DNA of 64,000 bases from Caenorhabditis remanei. Lineage: Eukaryota; Nematoda; Chromadorea; Rhabditida; Rhabditidae. The notes beneath the pieces are model-generated. The model had not been told where the DNA came from. It saw only the letters and a program-made list of their open reading frames with translations, and ran no database searches. Where the stretch lies: NCBI RefSeq assembly GCF_010183535.1, contig NC_071333.1, forward strand, positions 7,748,587 to 7,812,586. The letters run 5' to 3'. Both the position numbers and the translations under genes were made by a program. Below are positions 34,097 to 47,642 of this stretch, one piece after another (the stretch's first letter is position 1; each line of letters begins with the position of its first letter).

Positions 34097-37000
34097 TTAT
34101 CCGGTTCATTTTTCAAATTCAAAATGTCATTTTGCCTATTTTTTCACTTGTATCAGTGCCCATAATTATTATGACCAAATGTTCTCAGATTGATGACGCA
34201 TTCATTTAATTTATTAATCTCTCATTTCACTTTGTTTTTTTTTTCTGTTTTTCCTTCTTGTGTTTTCTTCAAAAATGAGCTTAAATTACAATAAAAATTA
34301 AGAAAAGTTCGGAGATTATATGGAGAAAACATAACCTTTCAAATTCAACATTATATTCACAATGTTTGTTACAAAGCAACTCTAAACCGGTAAATATATA
34401 TTTTGCTCAGTGGATATATTAGACACATGAAGAGAATATTTTGTATAGCTGCGTATTGAAAAGAGAATTGAGGATTCCAAAAGATGAAAGGACACGACTG
34501 CTGAGTTTTTTGCTGATTTATGTCCACCCATTTCGAAGGGCCTCAAGCTTTTCTTTTCCTCCTTTTTGTTCTTTCCGAAAGAAAATTTTTAGGAAACCTC
34601 TTTGCTCTAGCCCAAAACTTCAAATTGCTTAGAGTTCACCTGATTTTCCAAGAAACTGAAAAAGTATGTTGAGAATATATAAAACATGTAATATCTGCCA
34701 TCGATCTGGATGTGAAGACTCAGTCATGTGGCCGGTCACTACGGCCGTCAAAACTTGTCCAATCCAGTTTTTTCACCCGTTCTCCTTCGATGTCGTTCGA
34801 ACTGGAAATGAGGAGAGCGCCGCTGAGAAACATAAGTGAGGGACGAAGATTTGAATCAGGAGAAGACCGAGGAAAAAGAGACTTGGATTTTGAAATGACA
34901 TCATTTTAGGAATAATTGGATTTCAGAGACTGCCAATGCGCTCTGAATGGCAAATTTGAAACGGTTGTCAGTTAGAATGATATATGTTGAATGAAGGAAG
35001 CTCAAACAAAATTGAAAATAAACACTTGGTGTTCAAACTGTTTTTCAAAGAAGTGAATGGAACAAGAAATAAGTTTGAAATTCATTTTTGATTGTTTTCG
35101 ATGTAAAATTCAGTTTTTTAAGATTACCACTGTTTGAGAGGGAATGAAAACATTACCGAGTTTCTCATGTGGTCAGAAAAGTAACTAGATGTACATTGAA
35201 CAAACCCAACAGAACAAAACTTTGACAGATATGAGACCTCACATAGTTCCACATTTAAATAGTTCCACATTTGAACGATTTTATTAAAACTGCCCTAAAT
35301 CAGCATTCTAATGGAAAAACTGAAGTGATACGTTTTCTTCCATTTTTTGTTCAAGTGTTTCGGCTCATTTTTAATTAAATTTCATCTTGAGCCAATTTCA
35401 TCAAGTCCAGATTTAGGATTTTTGGAAAAGAGGCAAGGGACCAATTCTATTTTGTTTTCAGTTTGAAGATTTTTCGGAGTCGGTGTTACAAGACAGAATC
35501 GTTGACAGATTCGTTGTTCTCTCCGAAAATGAAACAACTGATTTTGTGCTGAAAGTAGATGTCTAGTTTTCATATATCTATAAAAAGGAGCTTATAAAAA
35601 GGCGATTACAGCATGCATTTTTAGAATATTATTTTTAACTTTTAACTCGTCATATCTAAATTCTAACTTCAAGAGAAAAATCGTTCACTGTGAAGATGCA
35701 TTTTAGTATTCAACGAACTTCTCAGTTTTCCGTCAAATCATCAATATTCTCGGGCAGTTCAGATTTTTGCCAGCGTGATATCCTGTTTCTATGTTTTGTG
35801 GTTTACCAAACTATACGGTTTCTTAACACATTCCAGATGAAATATTTGAGTATCAGTTTTACATCCCCAATTACTTACCTTCTCCTCCTTTTGAAATAAT
35901 ACATGAAAATAGCATATTTTCATTTTCATTCCCCGTCTTTCTCATGTGTTGAAGAACCCTAAAACAAAAGAGGAAACGAATTTATAATAAGCTTCAATTT
36001 GAATGTTCAAATTCGCTGCCTCTTTATCCCTCCCGCTGTTTTTTTCCGCTCTTATTCCCTTCAATTCCTTCATACCATAATTTATAAAAGACCCCTAAAT
36101 GTCCGCCTGCTCGCTCTCATGATCTCATTATTAATCGACAGGCACTCATCAAGACGTTCACTCTTTTTTCCTGCCGTACCCCGACAATCGGCCCGTATTG
36201 TCGGATAAAAATAAATGTTCACAGAAAAGGTCGATCCTGGAGGTCAGATATATGTGTGAGATATCGCACATTGGCAAAAGAATAAGGTTCCGACTGAAGA
36301 ATAAAGTAGCAGACATCATTGTATTGCGAATTGTAGAAGTATGCCGCATTAATTGGTTCCAATTTAGAAGCGGGTTCCTCAACCCCCAATGTGTGAAGAA
36401 ACATTATTTTCTTCAATTGAATACATTCTTACGGTTGGGCCGTACAGGTATTATGTACACTGAGGTAGCAGTAAACACATTATGAACACAATGTAACTGA
36501 ACAGAATAGTGACTCCAGGTATATATTCTGAATCATTAAGAAAATGGGATAGTGGAGTCAAAACAATATGAAGGCCTGAAATGTCATTCTAAAGGACTGG
36601 TTTTATGAGTCAGAAATCGGCGGTGACTCCAAAAAGATTGAAATGGTTATACGCTTGTTTGGTGACAATTTGAAACAATAACTTATGATATTAGCATGTT
36701 GTTGGAGGAGAGCACACTGTGACATTCGTGTCGAGAATGTTCATAAAAATAAATGCTGGCTTACTGTAATGTCATTTAAGTTTTTCAATAGCTTTATAGT
36801 TGATATTCCCAAACGACGCTGTCGTTTATTTTTAGCGTTCAATTCGATGTGAAATGCTTTGCTTTCTATTAAGGTTCTGTATTATTTTGTCCCTGTCATA
36901 TATACCTTTTTTGAATTTGATTTTGAAATCATTTCTTTACAATTTCCATAGAAATTCGTGCCGATAGTACTATCAAAATTTTACTACAATTTCACTCGAG

Positions 37001-37345
37001 ATGTATCGCATTTTAATGCCATTTCGTTTAAGGTTCGGACATGCAAATTCGTCCTCCCGCATCGCATACATATAGGAATCGCATACACCAGTCGCGGTAT
37101 GTAGAAATGTAACGACACATTATTCGCTTCACAGTTGGAAAGAATTATAGAAATACTGTATATAGGAGAGACGCAGACTGTTGAACAGTGAGGGAGAAGA
37201 GGTAAGGAGGCAAAACTAAGGGCGCGCCGCAGTTGAATGAGGGGCGGGGTGCCGTGTTTCTGTATTTGTATTGATCCGAAAAACCGTCTCGTCTCTCACC
37301 CCACATTTCTGACATTTTTACAGCTGCCATCGGCTTGTCGACCGG
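34097..37345. other. Large intergenic region upstream of the Ly-6-like gene
   Basis: About 3.2 kb with no supported gene. AATAAA at 34290-34295 ends the tetraspanin transcript. Frames up to 95 codons occur on both strands but lack domains or splice logic. A CpG/GC-rich element near 37220-37255 (GGCGCGCC and GGGGCGGGG) lies about 100 bp upstream of the next start codon and is probably its core promoter. Confidence 0.5.
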
Positions 37346-38876
37346 ATGAGGTATTTAGCGCTGTGGGCATTCATCGTGCTTCTCACTTTCACGGAAGGAC
37401 GAAGAAGAGTTTACACGGAGGAGGATGAAGCAAAATATCTTCAACAGGTCAGTTTTTCATAATATGATTCAATGTACCTGCAAATAATATTGAAGTTTAA
37501 AAAAACAGGCAGTTGGAAAAAGAACTGTAGTTTCAAGTGGTACGAAACATATCCCAAAGATAAAAATTTATCAGCTCTCAATTAAAAATTTTTGTCTTTT
37601 GCGCCGATTCTGTTTCGCAATATCATCATCCCAAAGCGTCACCCAAAACAGTTCTTTCCAATTAATAAACATTTTCATAGTAACTTCTCTTCAATACTTA
37701 GTTTCCTGACAACACAAGACGTAGTACCTGGAAAAAACTAATTTACAGTACCATTAGTTCCTTTCTTGAACATTACTCTCTTTTTGACACAAAGAAACCA
37801 GTTTTACATTTTAAAATTGATTGAAGTGAGTAGTAGTCATGTCCTTCGTGACAGATTATAGCAACTTTTCCGCTTGGATGAAGATTGAATCAGTCAGAAA
37901 GTGTTTTCATCAAAAATTCCTAGATTTTTACAGCTGAAACAACAAGAACTTCAAAATTTTGAAATGGAGATGAAACAACAGTCTGAGCAAAGAGGTGCAA
38001 AGTACTCTAGTAGTATGTTTGGAGTGCAGCTGGATGGTGGAAGTTTCGAGGCAGATGAGTTACCAAGTGAATTAAGAGGACCAACTGCTCCCTGGAATAG
38101 AAAAACTCAAAAAACTTCAAGAAATGATCAAACACAAGCACTGGCTCTAAAATCTCAACCTTGTAAGTTGAATTTACATTTTCTTACGACTAAACAAAAA
38201 CTTTAATGCGAGTATTTTCAGCCACCGAATCTTCCTCCCGTTTTGTGAATGACATAACCGACGGCTTTGGTGAAGAGGACCACTGGTGTTATTATTGTGC
38301 CAGTCCAGTCGAGAAAATCAAGCTGGACATGAGGAAATCCATCAAAAACTTGCTTGTTATGCGAAGGACCGCCTTCCCATTAGGTTATTGTTGTTTCTCA
38401 TAAAACTTCAAGTAATACTTCTTTATTTAGATGCCGTTACACCTGACTGTTTGTCTGGGAAGAACAAGACAAACCTGAAAAAACAAAAATGTACGTACAA
38501 GTATTGTCAAACGCTGTCAATTGTTGATAGAAATGCTGGAAACTCTTTTGTCGTTCGTGGATGTGCTGAGCATTTTGGGGCAATTAATGTGCCGGAGCTG
38601 GAAAAGAAGAATGACTATTCTTGCGACATGTAAGTTTTCTGTTAAAACTGGTATGATAAATAATAAAAGTGGAAATAACTTCACACAAACAAAACCACAA
38701 TTCTAGATAAGCATCTGAATTTCAGGATTCATGAGAAGCTGGAAATCAAGGAATGTATCTGCAAAAACAGCAAATACTGCAATGCAGGATGGGGTAAACG
38801 AAGCGCAAACGGAGTGTTCCAGCAATTTCGTATTGGATTCATAATAATCTTCGTTATTTTCTCACTTCTATTTTAA
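37346..38876 (+). CDS. Secreted or GPI-anchored Ly-6/three-finger-like protein
   Basis: Five exons: 37346-37446, about 37931-38162, about 38221-38383, about 38432-38629, and about 38726-38876. The protein has about 280 residues. It has a signal peptide (MRYLALWAFIVLLTFTEG), then a Gln/Glu-rich helical segment likely to form a coiled coil (LKQQELQNFEMEMKQQ), then a linker. The Cys-rich domain begins HWCYYCASP and continues with PDCLSG, CTYKYCQTL, VVRGCAEHF, YSCDM, KECICKNSKYCNAG. The CxxC start and the closing CxC-x5-CN pattern fit a Ly-6/uPAR three-finger fold, as in the ODR-2/HOT group. The C-terminus is hydrophobic (RIGFIIIFVIFSLLF), as expected for a GPI-attachment signal. It is probably a neuronal or epithelial surface protein. 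The N-terminal coiled-coil addition is unusual for the fold. Confidence 0.72.
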
Positions 38877-39449
38877 TCCATCCGCTGCACCAAATTCCAA
38901 ATTTACTAGGCTTTATCCAATTTTCATCTCGGACATGATTCAGCTTTCACTTTTCACTGTAACCGATCTTTTGCACTCTTGCACCTTTCTCTCTTTATTT
39001 TTCTCAATACTTTTCGGGTTTCTATGTAAAACGCCGTGTTTCTGGGAAATGGTTCCCATCTTGTCACTTTTTCATTGTATTGTTCATCAGGGTTTCATGC
39101 CTCATTGCGTCCGTCCTCTTCTAATTTTATTGCTCGATTTGAATTTGAATGAAACGTTTCATATTTCCTTGAGAAAATTCAAATTTTTGTGACGTTTTGA
39201 AAAAGGTCTTCAACAGTATAGACTTTATTACGTAATTATTAGTTTTGATAATAAGAAAAAAAGAAGAATTGAGCAGGGGAAGCATTGGGGAATGAGAAAG
39301 AACAGGCAAAATGAGAATGTGTAACAAGAATAGTGTTTGTCAACAAAAAGAAGGGAAAGCGGTTTGAGAAGCAGATCATGAGCAATATCAAACGGGTTTA
39401 AAAAGAAAGGCAACATTTGAGAACTGGTAAGATTGAAAATTATGAACTT
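38877..39449. other. Convergent 3' flanks (Ly-6-like gene / nas-37)
   Basis: AT-rich and T-rich sequence without a gene. A minus-strand AATAAA at 39229-39224 fits the 3' end of the astacin gene. Confidence 0.5.
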
Positions 39450-42400
39450 TTAGTTTTTGTAGCAGGTGCCTCTTCTTGGTGTGTATCCCGAACAGCATTC
39501 TGGGTATTGTTGCTGAAAAAGAATCAGTTGGAAAACAATATTGGAAGTCTAGGCTTACGAAATAGGCGTCATTGGCTCCCTGAGCCGGTTCCTTGTACTC
39601 CATTTGGATGGTGAGAAGAGCAGTAGGGCATTGGTATATGAAACGTCTGAAAACAATTATTTTGTAAATGAAATGATTGACTAGTTACTTACTTTTCACA
39701 GAATCTCGTAGCCGTCTGTCTCTTCACTCTTCTCACTGTGGACGAGAGGAATCTTTCAGTTGGTGGGTGTACTTCCAATCTGAATATGCTTTTAATATTT
39801 TTAATCCCTCTTTTCTCAAAACTTACTCTTGACGGAGTACTGGTTTACGTTGAGAGATGCGTGGCAGTGGGAGAGTGCTGGCTACAAAGTGTTTACAGTT
39901 TGGAACATTGTCAAAAACAACACAATTAATATGTCGACTTACAACGCGCAAATCCGGATTGCTTTAATTTTGGATTCAAATAGTTGTTGGATCCAAAGTT
40001 GAGCTTGGCAAGCAAATCGCACGGAAGTAGAAGACGTCCATTGCAGATCATTCCTTTCTTCGGCTTAGCGCAGACTTGAGTGTTGCAACTCTGTCTGTCC
40101 AAATTACTTCCGCTATAAAAATAGTGAAGTTTTCATTTTTTTCATACGGTCTATTAATTAACTTACGCGCAAACTTGGTTACCGCCATAACATGCTCTTA
40201 CTCGAGTTCTGGTTCCACATCCTCCACATGGTTGAGAGCAAGCGGACCATTCTCCCCAAGCACTCCACGAAGCTAAAGCTGGAGCGTAAGTCGTCGTCGG
40301 CGTAGGACGAGTCTGAAAATCTTTGATTAGATTTGAGAACGGAATAAATTTCAGCAATTCAGAAGTGTTACAAGTGAGAAAATGGAAAAGTAGTTGTTAG
40401 TGGAAAAAATGGAGGATAGTCTCACTAAAGCATTCTGGGAAAGTTGCGATAGATCATGCTCTTGTGCAGATGGTCTCTTTGGAGAGGCATCTGAGGGAAG
40501 AAGCAGTGCTGGTGAAGCAGAAGGAGAAGAAGAAGAAACAGTAGTGCTCGGATCAAAAAGCTCCTCAGAGGAATCGAGAGTTTCCGCCGATTGCTCATCC
40601 GAGGTGTAGATCTGGCCGTCAGGCGTGTACAGTGGTGGGTTTTGAATGTGAATCCATCCACTCGCCGTTCTTGTCCAGTATGGTCTAGTCGTGGTAGCAT
40701 AAGTTGGCCGAGTAGTGGCAATTGTTGTTGGCGTTCCTCCCACTAAAAAATATCGATTTGAATTGAAATAGTCAATCTGCTCGAACAGATTTTAAAAAGT
40801 GAAAAGTTTCAGAATCTTGAATATTCATTCCAAATTTAAATTACTGTAAATAACATTCAGGTTGTCTGTTAAACTATTCTTTTTCACTATAACATACGCG
40901 CTCTGTATCTCAGAGTGAAGCCTTTCCATCCATAAGCTGTCGACGGTGTTCCTCTGTAAATGATGATGACGTCATCTCCCTCCGATCGGATAACCGATGG
41001 TAAACTGCAGCAGAGTCGTGCTCCTAAACTTATTCATTATATCAGATCTACTTTCAATGCATACCTGTAGAAGTTTTCTGTGATAAGTACTTCACCTCCA
41101 CATAGCTTTGACATGGATCCGAACATTGGAAGTTCACTTTGTCAAAAACAACCTCGACGTTTCCTCCAGGGTTCTAAACGGAAAAGATCAGTTACACGAA
41201 ACCGCACGCTCTATTGCCTCTGATTAAAATCTCTACACTTACTCTAATTCGCCACACGCAATTCGCATCGGCTTGCACAATACCGCTCTCAATTTTCTGA
41301 TATGAAGAGGAAGCAGTGAGTGATCCTCCGCATGATGCTGATCATTAAAACAAGTAGTATCGGATGAAGCCTAATGAACCACTTACTATACTCAACAGTT
41401 TCACAATAAGTTCCTCCGTATCCAGATGGGCAACGACAACGGCTACAGTTGTTTGGATCGGTGTATCCTTCATTGATGCACGGGAGTTGTCTTTGACAAA
41501 CATCTGAAATATTGTTTCTGAAGTTACTGTAACAGATTAGTCAAACATACTGCTGCAATATCTAGTGTTGATCATTTTCGCGTCTTTGAATGAGAGTCCG
41601 TCTCTTTGTCCAATTGTGTTTTGATATCTCCAGTCTCTAGTTTTGATGGTATCACTGTAAAAGTTGTCGAAGTGATGTTATCTCTTTCTCGCGTTAACAT
41701 TACCTGGACCAATCATAAGAGAACGCCTTTGCACCATAGTGCATAACAGATCCCAAATCATACGGTTGCCCTGAAACAAAAAACTCAATTAATTCAGGTA
41801 TACAATTTCAAACAAAAAGTTCCTGCTATAAACCTAGTTTGACAATACCAGACATACTCGTCATAAAATGAACAAGACAAAGTAACTGATTTTTCCAATA
41901 GATAAGTTTAATTTGATCTGTACCAGTTCATGTCTCACTTACCAAGGTTATCACTGTTAGCTGGCGTTCTTTTGGCAAAGTTTCCTTCGGTTCCCTAAAA
42001 TCTCTGCTTGAGACAGTTTAGAAAAACTTTGACTCACTCTAGTAATCTTGTCAGCTACAATACTGATGTAGTTGTCACGGTCATCTCGAGATTGCTCGTG
42101 CCAGAGTCCCAGAGCATGGAGAGTTTCATGGGAGACGATTCCAAGCTGAAAGTAGGAAAATAAAAACAATGTTTTTGAAAAATGGTCAGTTTACACTATC
42201 ACATCCGTATCCAATCGATACCAACTGTTTACCACCAACTCTACCAACGTTTGACCAGCATCCATTTCCTCTGTAGTATCTCAATCCATCTCTATCTCCA
42301 CCATTCTCCTTGAATCTGAAGCAGACATTCTGCTCGACGTGTCTGATTGCACTTCTGATGAGTTGACGCCAAGTCTCTTCTCCGCCGTAGAATTCATAGG

Positions 42401-42937
42401 AGATGGTTAGGTTTGGCCAGAAGTTTCTTGGATCTGGGTGAGCTTGTCTTTTGGATCTTGGGTTATCTGAAACTTCATCAGGTGAGAATCATGAATCCGG
42501 GTTGTTAACCTACTTGACTCGGAGAGAAGTGATTCAGCCTGAGGGAGAGTCAAGATAATGTCGTTTTCGAAAACTTCATTCCAAAGTTTCCTGTTGACAG
42601 TTGCTTCCGTCTTGTCATCTTTCACTGCTTTATCCATGTTTTCAGCAATAGCTTGGATAGCCACCGGATCCTAAACCAACATTAGTCATGTCTATCCCAG
42701 AATAATTTTCAACATACATAGTCGTGTCCGTATTTCTTTGCATGTTTTCTATAGAAAGCGGCCAGCAATTCTTTGACCTCCGCATAATCCGAAACGACGT
42801 CGTTGGCAATATACTGAAAAGTCGCAGTGGTTTTCTGATGTTACTGTTACTAAATTCATTTTTCTCACCGCTGACTGGGCTATACTGACTAATCCGATTA
42901 ACACGAAGAACGCCTTTAGGCAAGTTTGAGACGCCAT
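39450..42937 (-). CDS. nas-37: Astacin metalloprotease NAS-37 (astacin-EGF-CUB-TSP1)
   Basis: This is a secreted zinc endopeptidase of the moulting pathway; in C. elegans nas-37 acts in the epidermis to release the old cuticle. About fifteen exons. The start [12 protein letters not shown] at 42937 follows TTTTGCAGA. The signal peptide is followed by a prodomain with a furin-type site (PRSKRQ). The catalytic domain has zinc site [12 protein letters not shown] and Met-turn SVMHY. An EGF-like module (CQRQLPC...[12 protein letters not shown]), a CUB domain ([18 protein letters not shown]) and a Thr/Ser/Pro-rich linker come next. A thrombospondin-1 repeat follows ([18 protein letters not shown], then RTRVRAC), then a short Cys-rich tail ([19 protein letters not shown]). 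The domain order matches nematode subgroup V astacins. Neighbouring genes are unrelated. Confidence 0.92.
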
Positions 42938-44257
42938 TCTGCAAAATAAAACATCAAGAATCGGACGCGTGAACTTAATGATAAAAAAGGATGAATGATC
43001 CACATTTGATAGATAGAGACTTTGAAGATACAGTGGATATAGATAGAAAAATAAATCAATGAAAAGGAAAGCGATGATAATTTGTTACAAGGATGTGACA
43101 AGATTAACAGATGGAAAAGGAGAAAGAGTTTCACTTGATTGCTTCAAAAAACTTCATACGGTTTTCTTCCCCTCTACGCCCAAGACAGCGAGGTCAATTT
43201 TGCGGAAGAAACATGCTCCGCCCATCAACAAAAATTCTTCGGGACTAGCGATATCGCGATGTCCTTTTAGCGTTCTTCTTTTACTGGGCCTTCCACGTTT
43301 GCGGAGGACTATCCGTGAAAAAGCACCAAGAAGGAACTAACATAGGATCTTTGGTTTGCAAGATAGCATCGGTTCGAAAAGAATGAGGTGAAATGTTTCA
43401 TGAAGAGGGAAAACGGAACAAAACTGAAACGTACTACATTTTAGATAAACAGACACAATTGAGTGATTGTTCTCACATTTTTCAAGTCTGTGAATTTTTA
43501 ATCTCAGTTTTCTGGCCATGCCAACCTTGAAATAATAACTTCCGTGGGAAAATGTTTTACTAGAAATCTGTTTCACCAAACGACGGAGGAAAAATTTTAA
43601 GGAAGTTAAAAATAAGATTTCCGTAAATTGAAAACTAGTAAAAAATAACTGAAATTGTTAAGCTTTTTTGACATTATAACTACATGTCTTCAAAACCTAT
43701 TCAATGCTATCAAGCCCACGAGAACAGTGAAAAAACATGATAACAGCCTCCAAAACACCAAAAAAACAACTGGTAAATTATGAGCTTACTTGTCATGCAG
43801 ACTGGTCGATTAAAACGAACAAGAGTGGATTGGCTTGACCCTGATTCCTCAATTCTCACGTTGTTTCTCCAAGCCTCTGTTCCTCTTGTCTTGTTCAACA
43901 CTAGCCAATTAAGATGTCTGAATAGACAGAAATCACTTTGTGAGATATCAATCAGAAAAACAACTGTATTGTGTTTTGAGGTTAAGCAAGAAGAAGTTCG
44001 AGTAAAGTGTGAAGCAATGAGGCGACACGCGCTCACTAAACAGATACAGGTCAGACAGACAAACGTTGACCGCGGAACGAGGATAAGACTAACTTTAGAA
44101 AGTTTCAACGACTACGCGTGTTTTGAAAAGTAACAAAAGGCAGTGGGACTTAAACGAAAACAATGTTCTCCTTCAGACATGTTCTGAAGTTTTAACGGCA
44201 CGGAGACACGTCTTGAGGAGAGCACAAGTGAGGTGAAGACACCGTCCGGGAGTCTGT

Positions 44258-44276
44258 TTTTATACACGATCCGCCC
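44258..44276 (-). promoter_or_regulatory. Core promoter: GC box plus TATA box
   Basis: On the minus strand GGGCGG is followed six bases later by TATAAAA. The pair points towards nas-37. The same GC-box-then-TATA arrangement occurs upstream of the small membrane genes at 14804-14825 and 16620-16644. Confidence 0.5.
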
Positions 44277-46146
44277 ACTTTTCTGACGAGATCACGAAGA
44301 GACACCATCGCTTAAATGGGGTGTCCTTTTCTTCCATCCTGATGTGAATCTTTTTTTAATTCGAATTAAGGCCTCGAGACAAAGAGGGTCCGTTGATTCT
44401 GACACCTTTTTGATGTGCGAGAAAAAAAACGACGACTGTTTTTCAAATTTACACCCGACTAATTTGACAAGTGCAACATTTCCTGATTTGCTTTGATCTG
44501 TCGGGTCTTTCAAATCTACAGTACCCAATTGAAAAATTTGGAGTTGTTCTATGTTCTCGACACCTTTCTGTCGTTTTGTCATTTTTGAACTTTAATTGCA
44601 TTCGGTAGAAGTTAGTTTTTCGGTATCAGAAGAAATTAGTATTTAAATTTTCAGTTCATAATTGAAAATTCTCAAAAATCCAATTTAGTTTCGATACCAA
44701 TTTCATTTCCAATTTTCAACCTCCTACATAATCCATCGCGCCCAACCCGGAAATTGAGGAAGTTGTTTGTTGGACTTTTTGTTCATCTCGCTACCTGCTG
44801 GGACTAACCCATTTCCATGATCATTCACAGTGGCCGCACCATTAGTAAAACCTATAAAAAGCGTGATACAGGACTTGAAAAGTACACAAAACTGGTGCCT
44901 GATAATGCTAGACACAATCAACACAAAAACCATTTATTTGGGTCAATGCGACGACCTTTTTGAGATGAGTAAACCCATCGTGCACTCTGAATTTACTTCC
45001 GCCTTGGTTTTTAAAATCTCAAAAAAATATTCACACCTAACCACTGTTTCAATTGAGACATTTGTGAGACATCAGGTATATTGTCGGGTATCACTGATGA
45101 TAATTGGAAGATGATACACGATGCGCGGATGAAATGAAACCGATCCGATATTCGGTTCTGCTTTGGTCTGCCGTCAAGAAGCAGAAGAAAAAGAAGAGGT
45201 CACGTATGTAGTTCTGATATCCATAGAATACATACGTCATATTATATCTGTCGGTGGAAAATGAAGGATGTACATGTTCTGGGTTATCTTGAAATTATTT
45301 CAATAAAGACATGTTACAATATTAGGAGAAACAGAAATAATACGCATACTGTAAATATGTTGATAGTTTAGTAAAATTTGTTTTCAAAGACATGAAAAAT
45401 AAGTCAATAATACTCGGTCTAATTTTTTCATTAGATCTTGATCTGAAAGCGTGTTCAGACTTTCACTCAATACTATAAACTAGATTTTATTTCCTTGTTC
45501 AGAAAACCCCAATCCAGTTTGACCCTTACTTTTTATCTTAAACTCTTGAAACTATCCGCCAATATTCGTATTGATGTAACTAGAATATGAAATATATTTC
45601 ATATGTTTCTAATAATTTCCCAATTTCCCACATGTGTTCCACTCAGAAACAAGTTTCCTTATCATATCATTTGTTTTGAACGTGTTCAAAATCAGCTGAA
45701 AGTCTAAAAAATCCGTGTACTTTTCCGCATCAACAAACACGTTATACTACCATTAAACCAGACCTCCTGGATGTGTCTTAGAATTGATAAAGATCACGTT
45801 ACAAATCTATTGCACTAATTGAATGAAGTTCTCATCGAAACCTCTCGCACACATGAGTAGTCTGTCTCGTTCACTCAATCGGCAAGAATTCCACTTGCGA
45901 TTAGCCAAACCGAAACCAGGTTTCATTCCTCCTTATTAGGGTCACTGTTTCACCATGTACTGACCTTTTCTTGAGACATCGCACAAGCCTATTTCATGCC
46001 TGACTGTGCAAAGGGTTTAATTGTTTCCAAAAAACTTGGTTATCTCTCCCAATTTCACTAGTTCAACACCAACACCAACATTAAGAATAAGAACTGAGAC
46101 CATTGAAATCAAAACCGTAATGATCACAATACAAAATACAAACAAA

Positions 46147-46152
46147 TTTATT
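46147..46152 (-). terminator. Poly(A) signal of the cysteine synthase-like gene
   Basis: AATAAA on the minus strand about 190 bp after the stop codon at 46341. Confidence 0.55.
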
Positions 46153-46340
46153 GAGGGAAGTACGTACCAATACAATTGAAACTGCAAGAATTCGGGAAAA
46201 AAATTAGCAGTGGTGCAAATCAGCGGGGATTGAACAGAGAAAGGTATTCAAGCTACCAGAGGGAATAAATCAGGACTCTCAAAAATACAACAACCTTAGT
46301 AATAGAAAATGGATACGATGAAATAGAAAATGAAATAAAA

Positions 46341-47642
<1,302 letters not shown>

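Larger units (their letters stand above)
42938..46340 (-). promoter_or_regulatory. nas-37 upstream region
   Basis: About 3.4 kb that includes the nas-37 promoter and the 3' flank of the cysteine synthase-like gene. On the minus strand a TATA box at 44264-44258 follows CCGCCC/GGGCGG at 44276-44271, giving a core promoter about 1.3 kb upstream of the ATG, so a spliced 5' UTR is likely. AGGTCA half-sites lie at 43191-43196 and 44048-44053. Minus-strand AATAAA at 46152-46147 ends the cysteine synthase-like gene. Open frames at 43710-44133 and 44292-44582 are not supported as genes. Confidence 0.5.

Noticed and set aside
43710..44133. Overlapping open frames of 117 (+) and 132 (-) codons upstream of nas-37
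   Set aside because: Both strands are open at once, neither has a domain, and the region lies between the nas-37 TATA box and its ATG, so it is more likely a 5' UTR intron.
44292..44582. 96-codon minus-strand frame just upstream of the nas-37 TATA box
   Set aside because: Starts with ATG and looks moderately protein-like, but has no splice acceptor, poly(A) signal or known domain.
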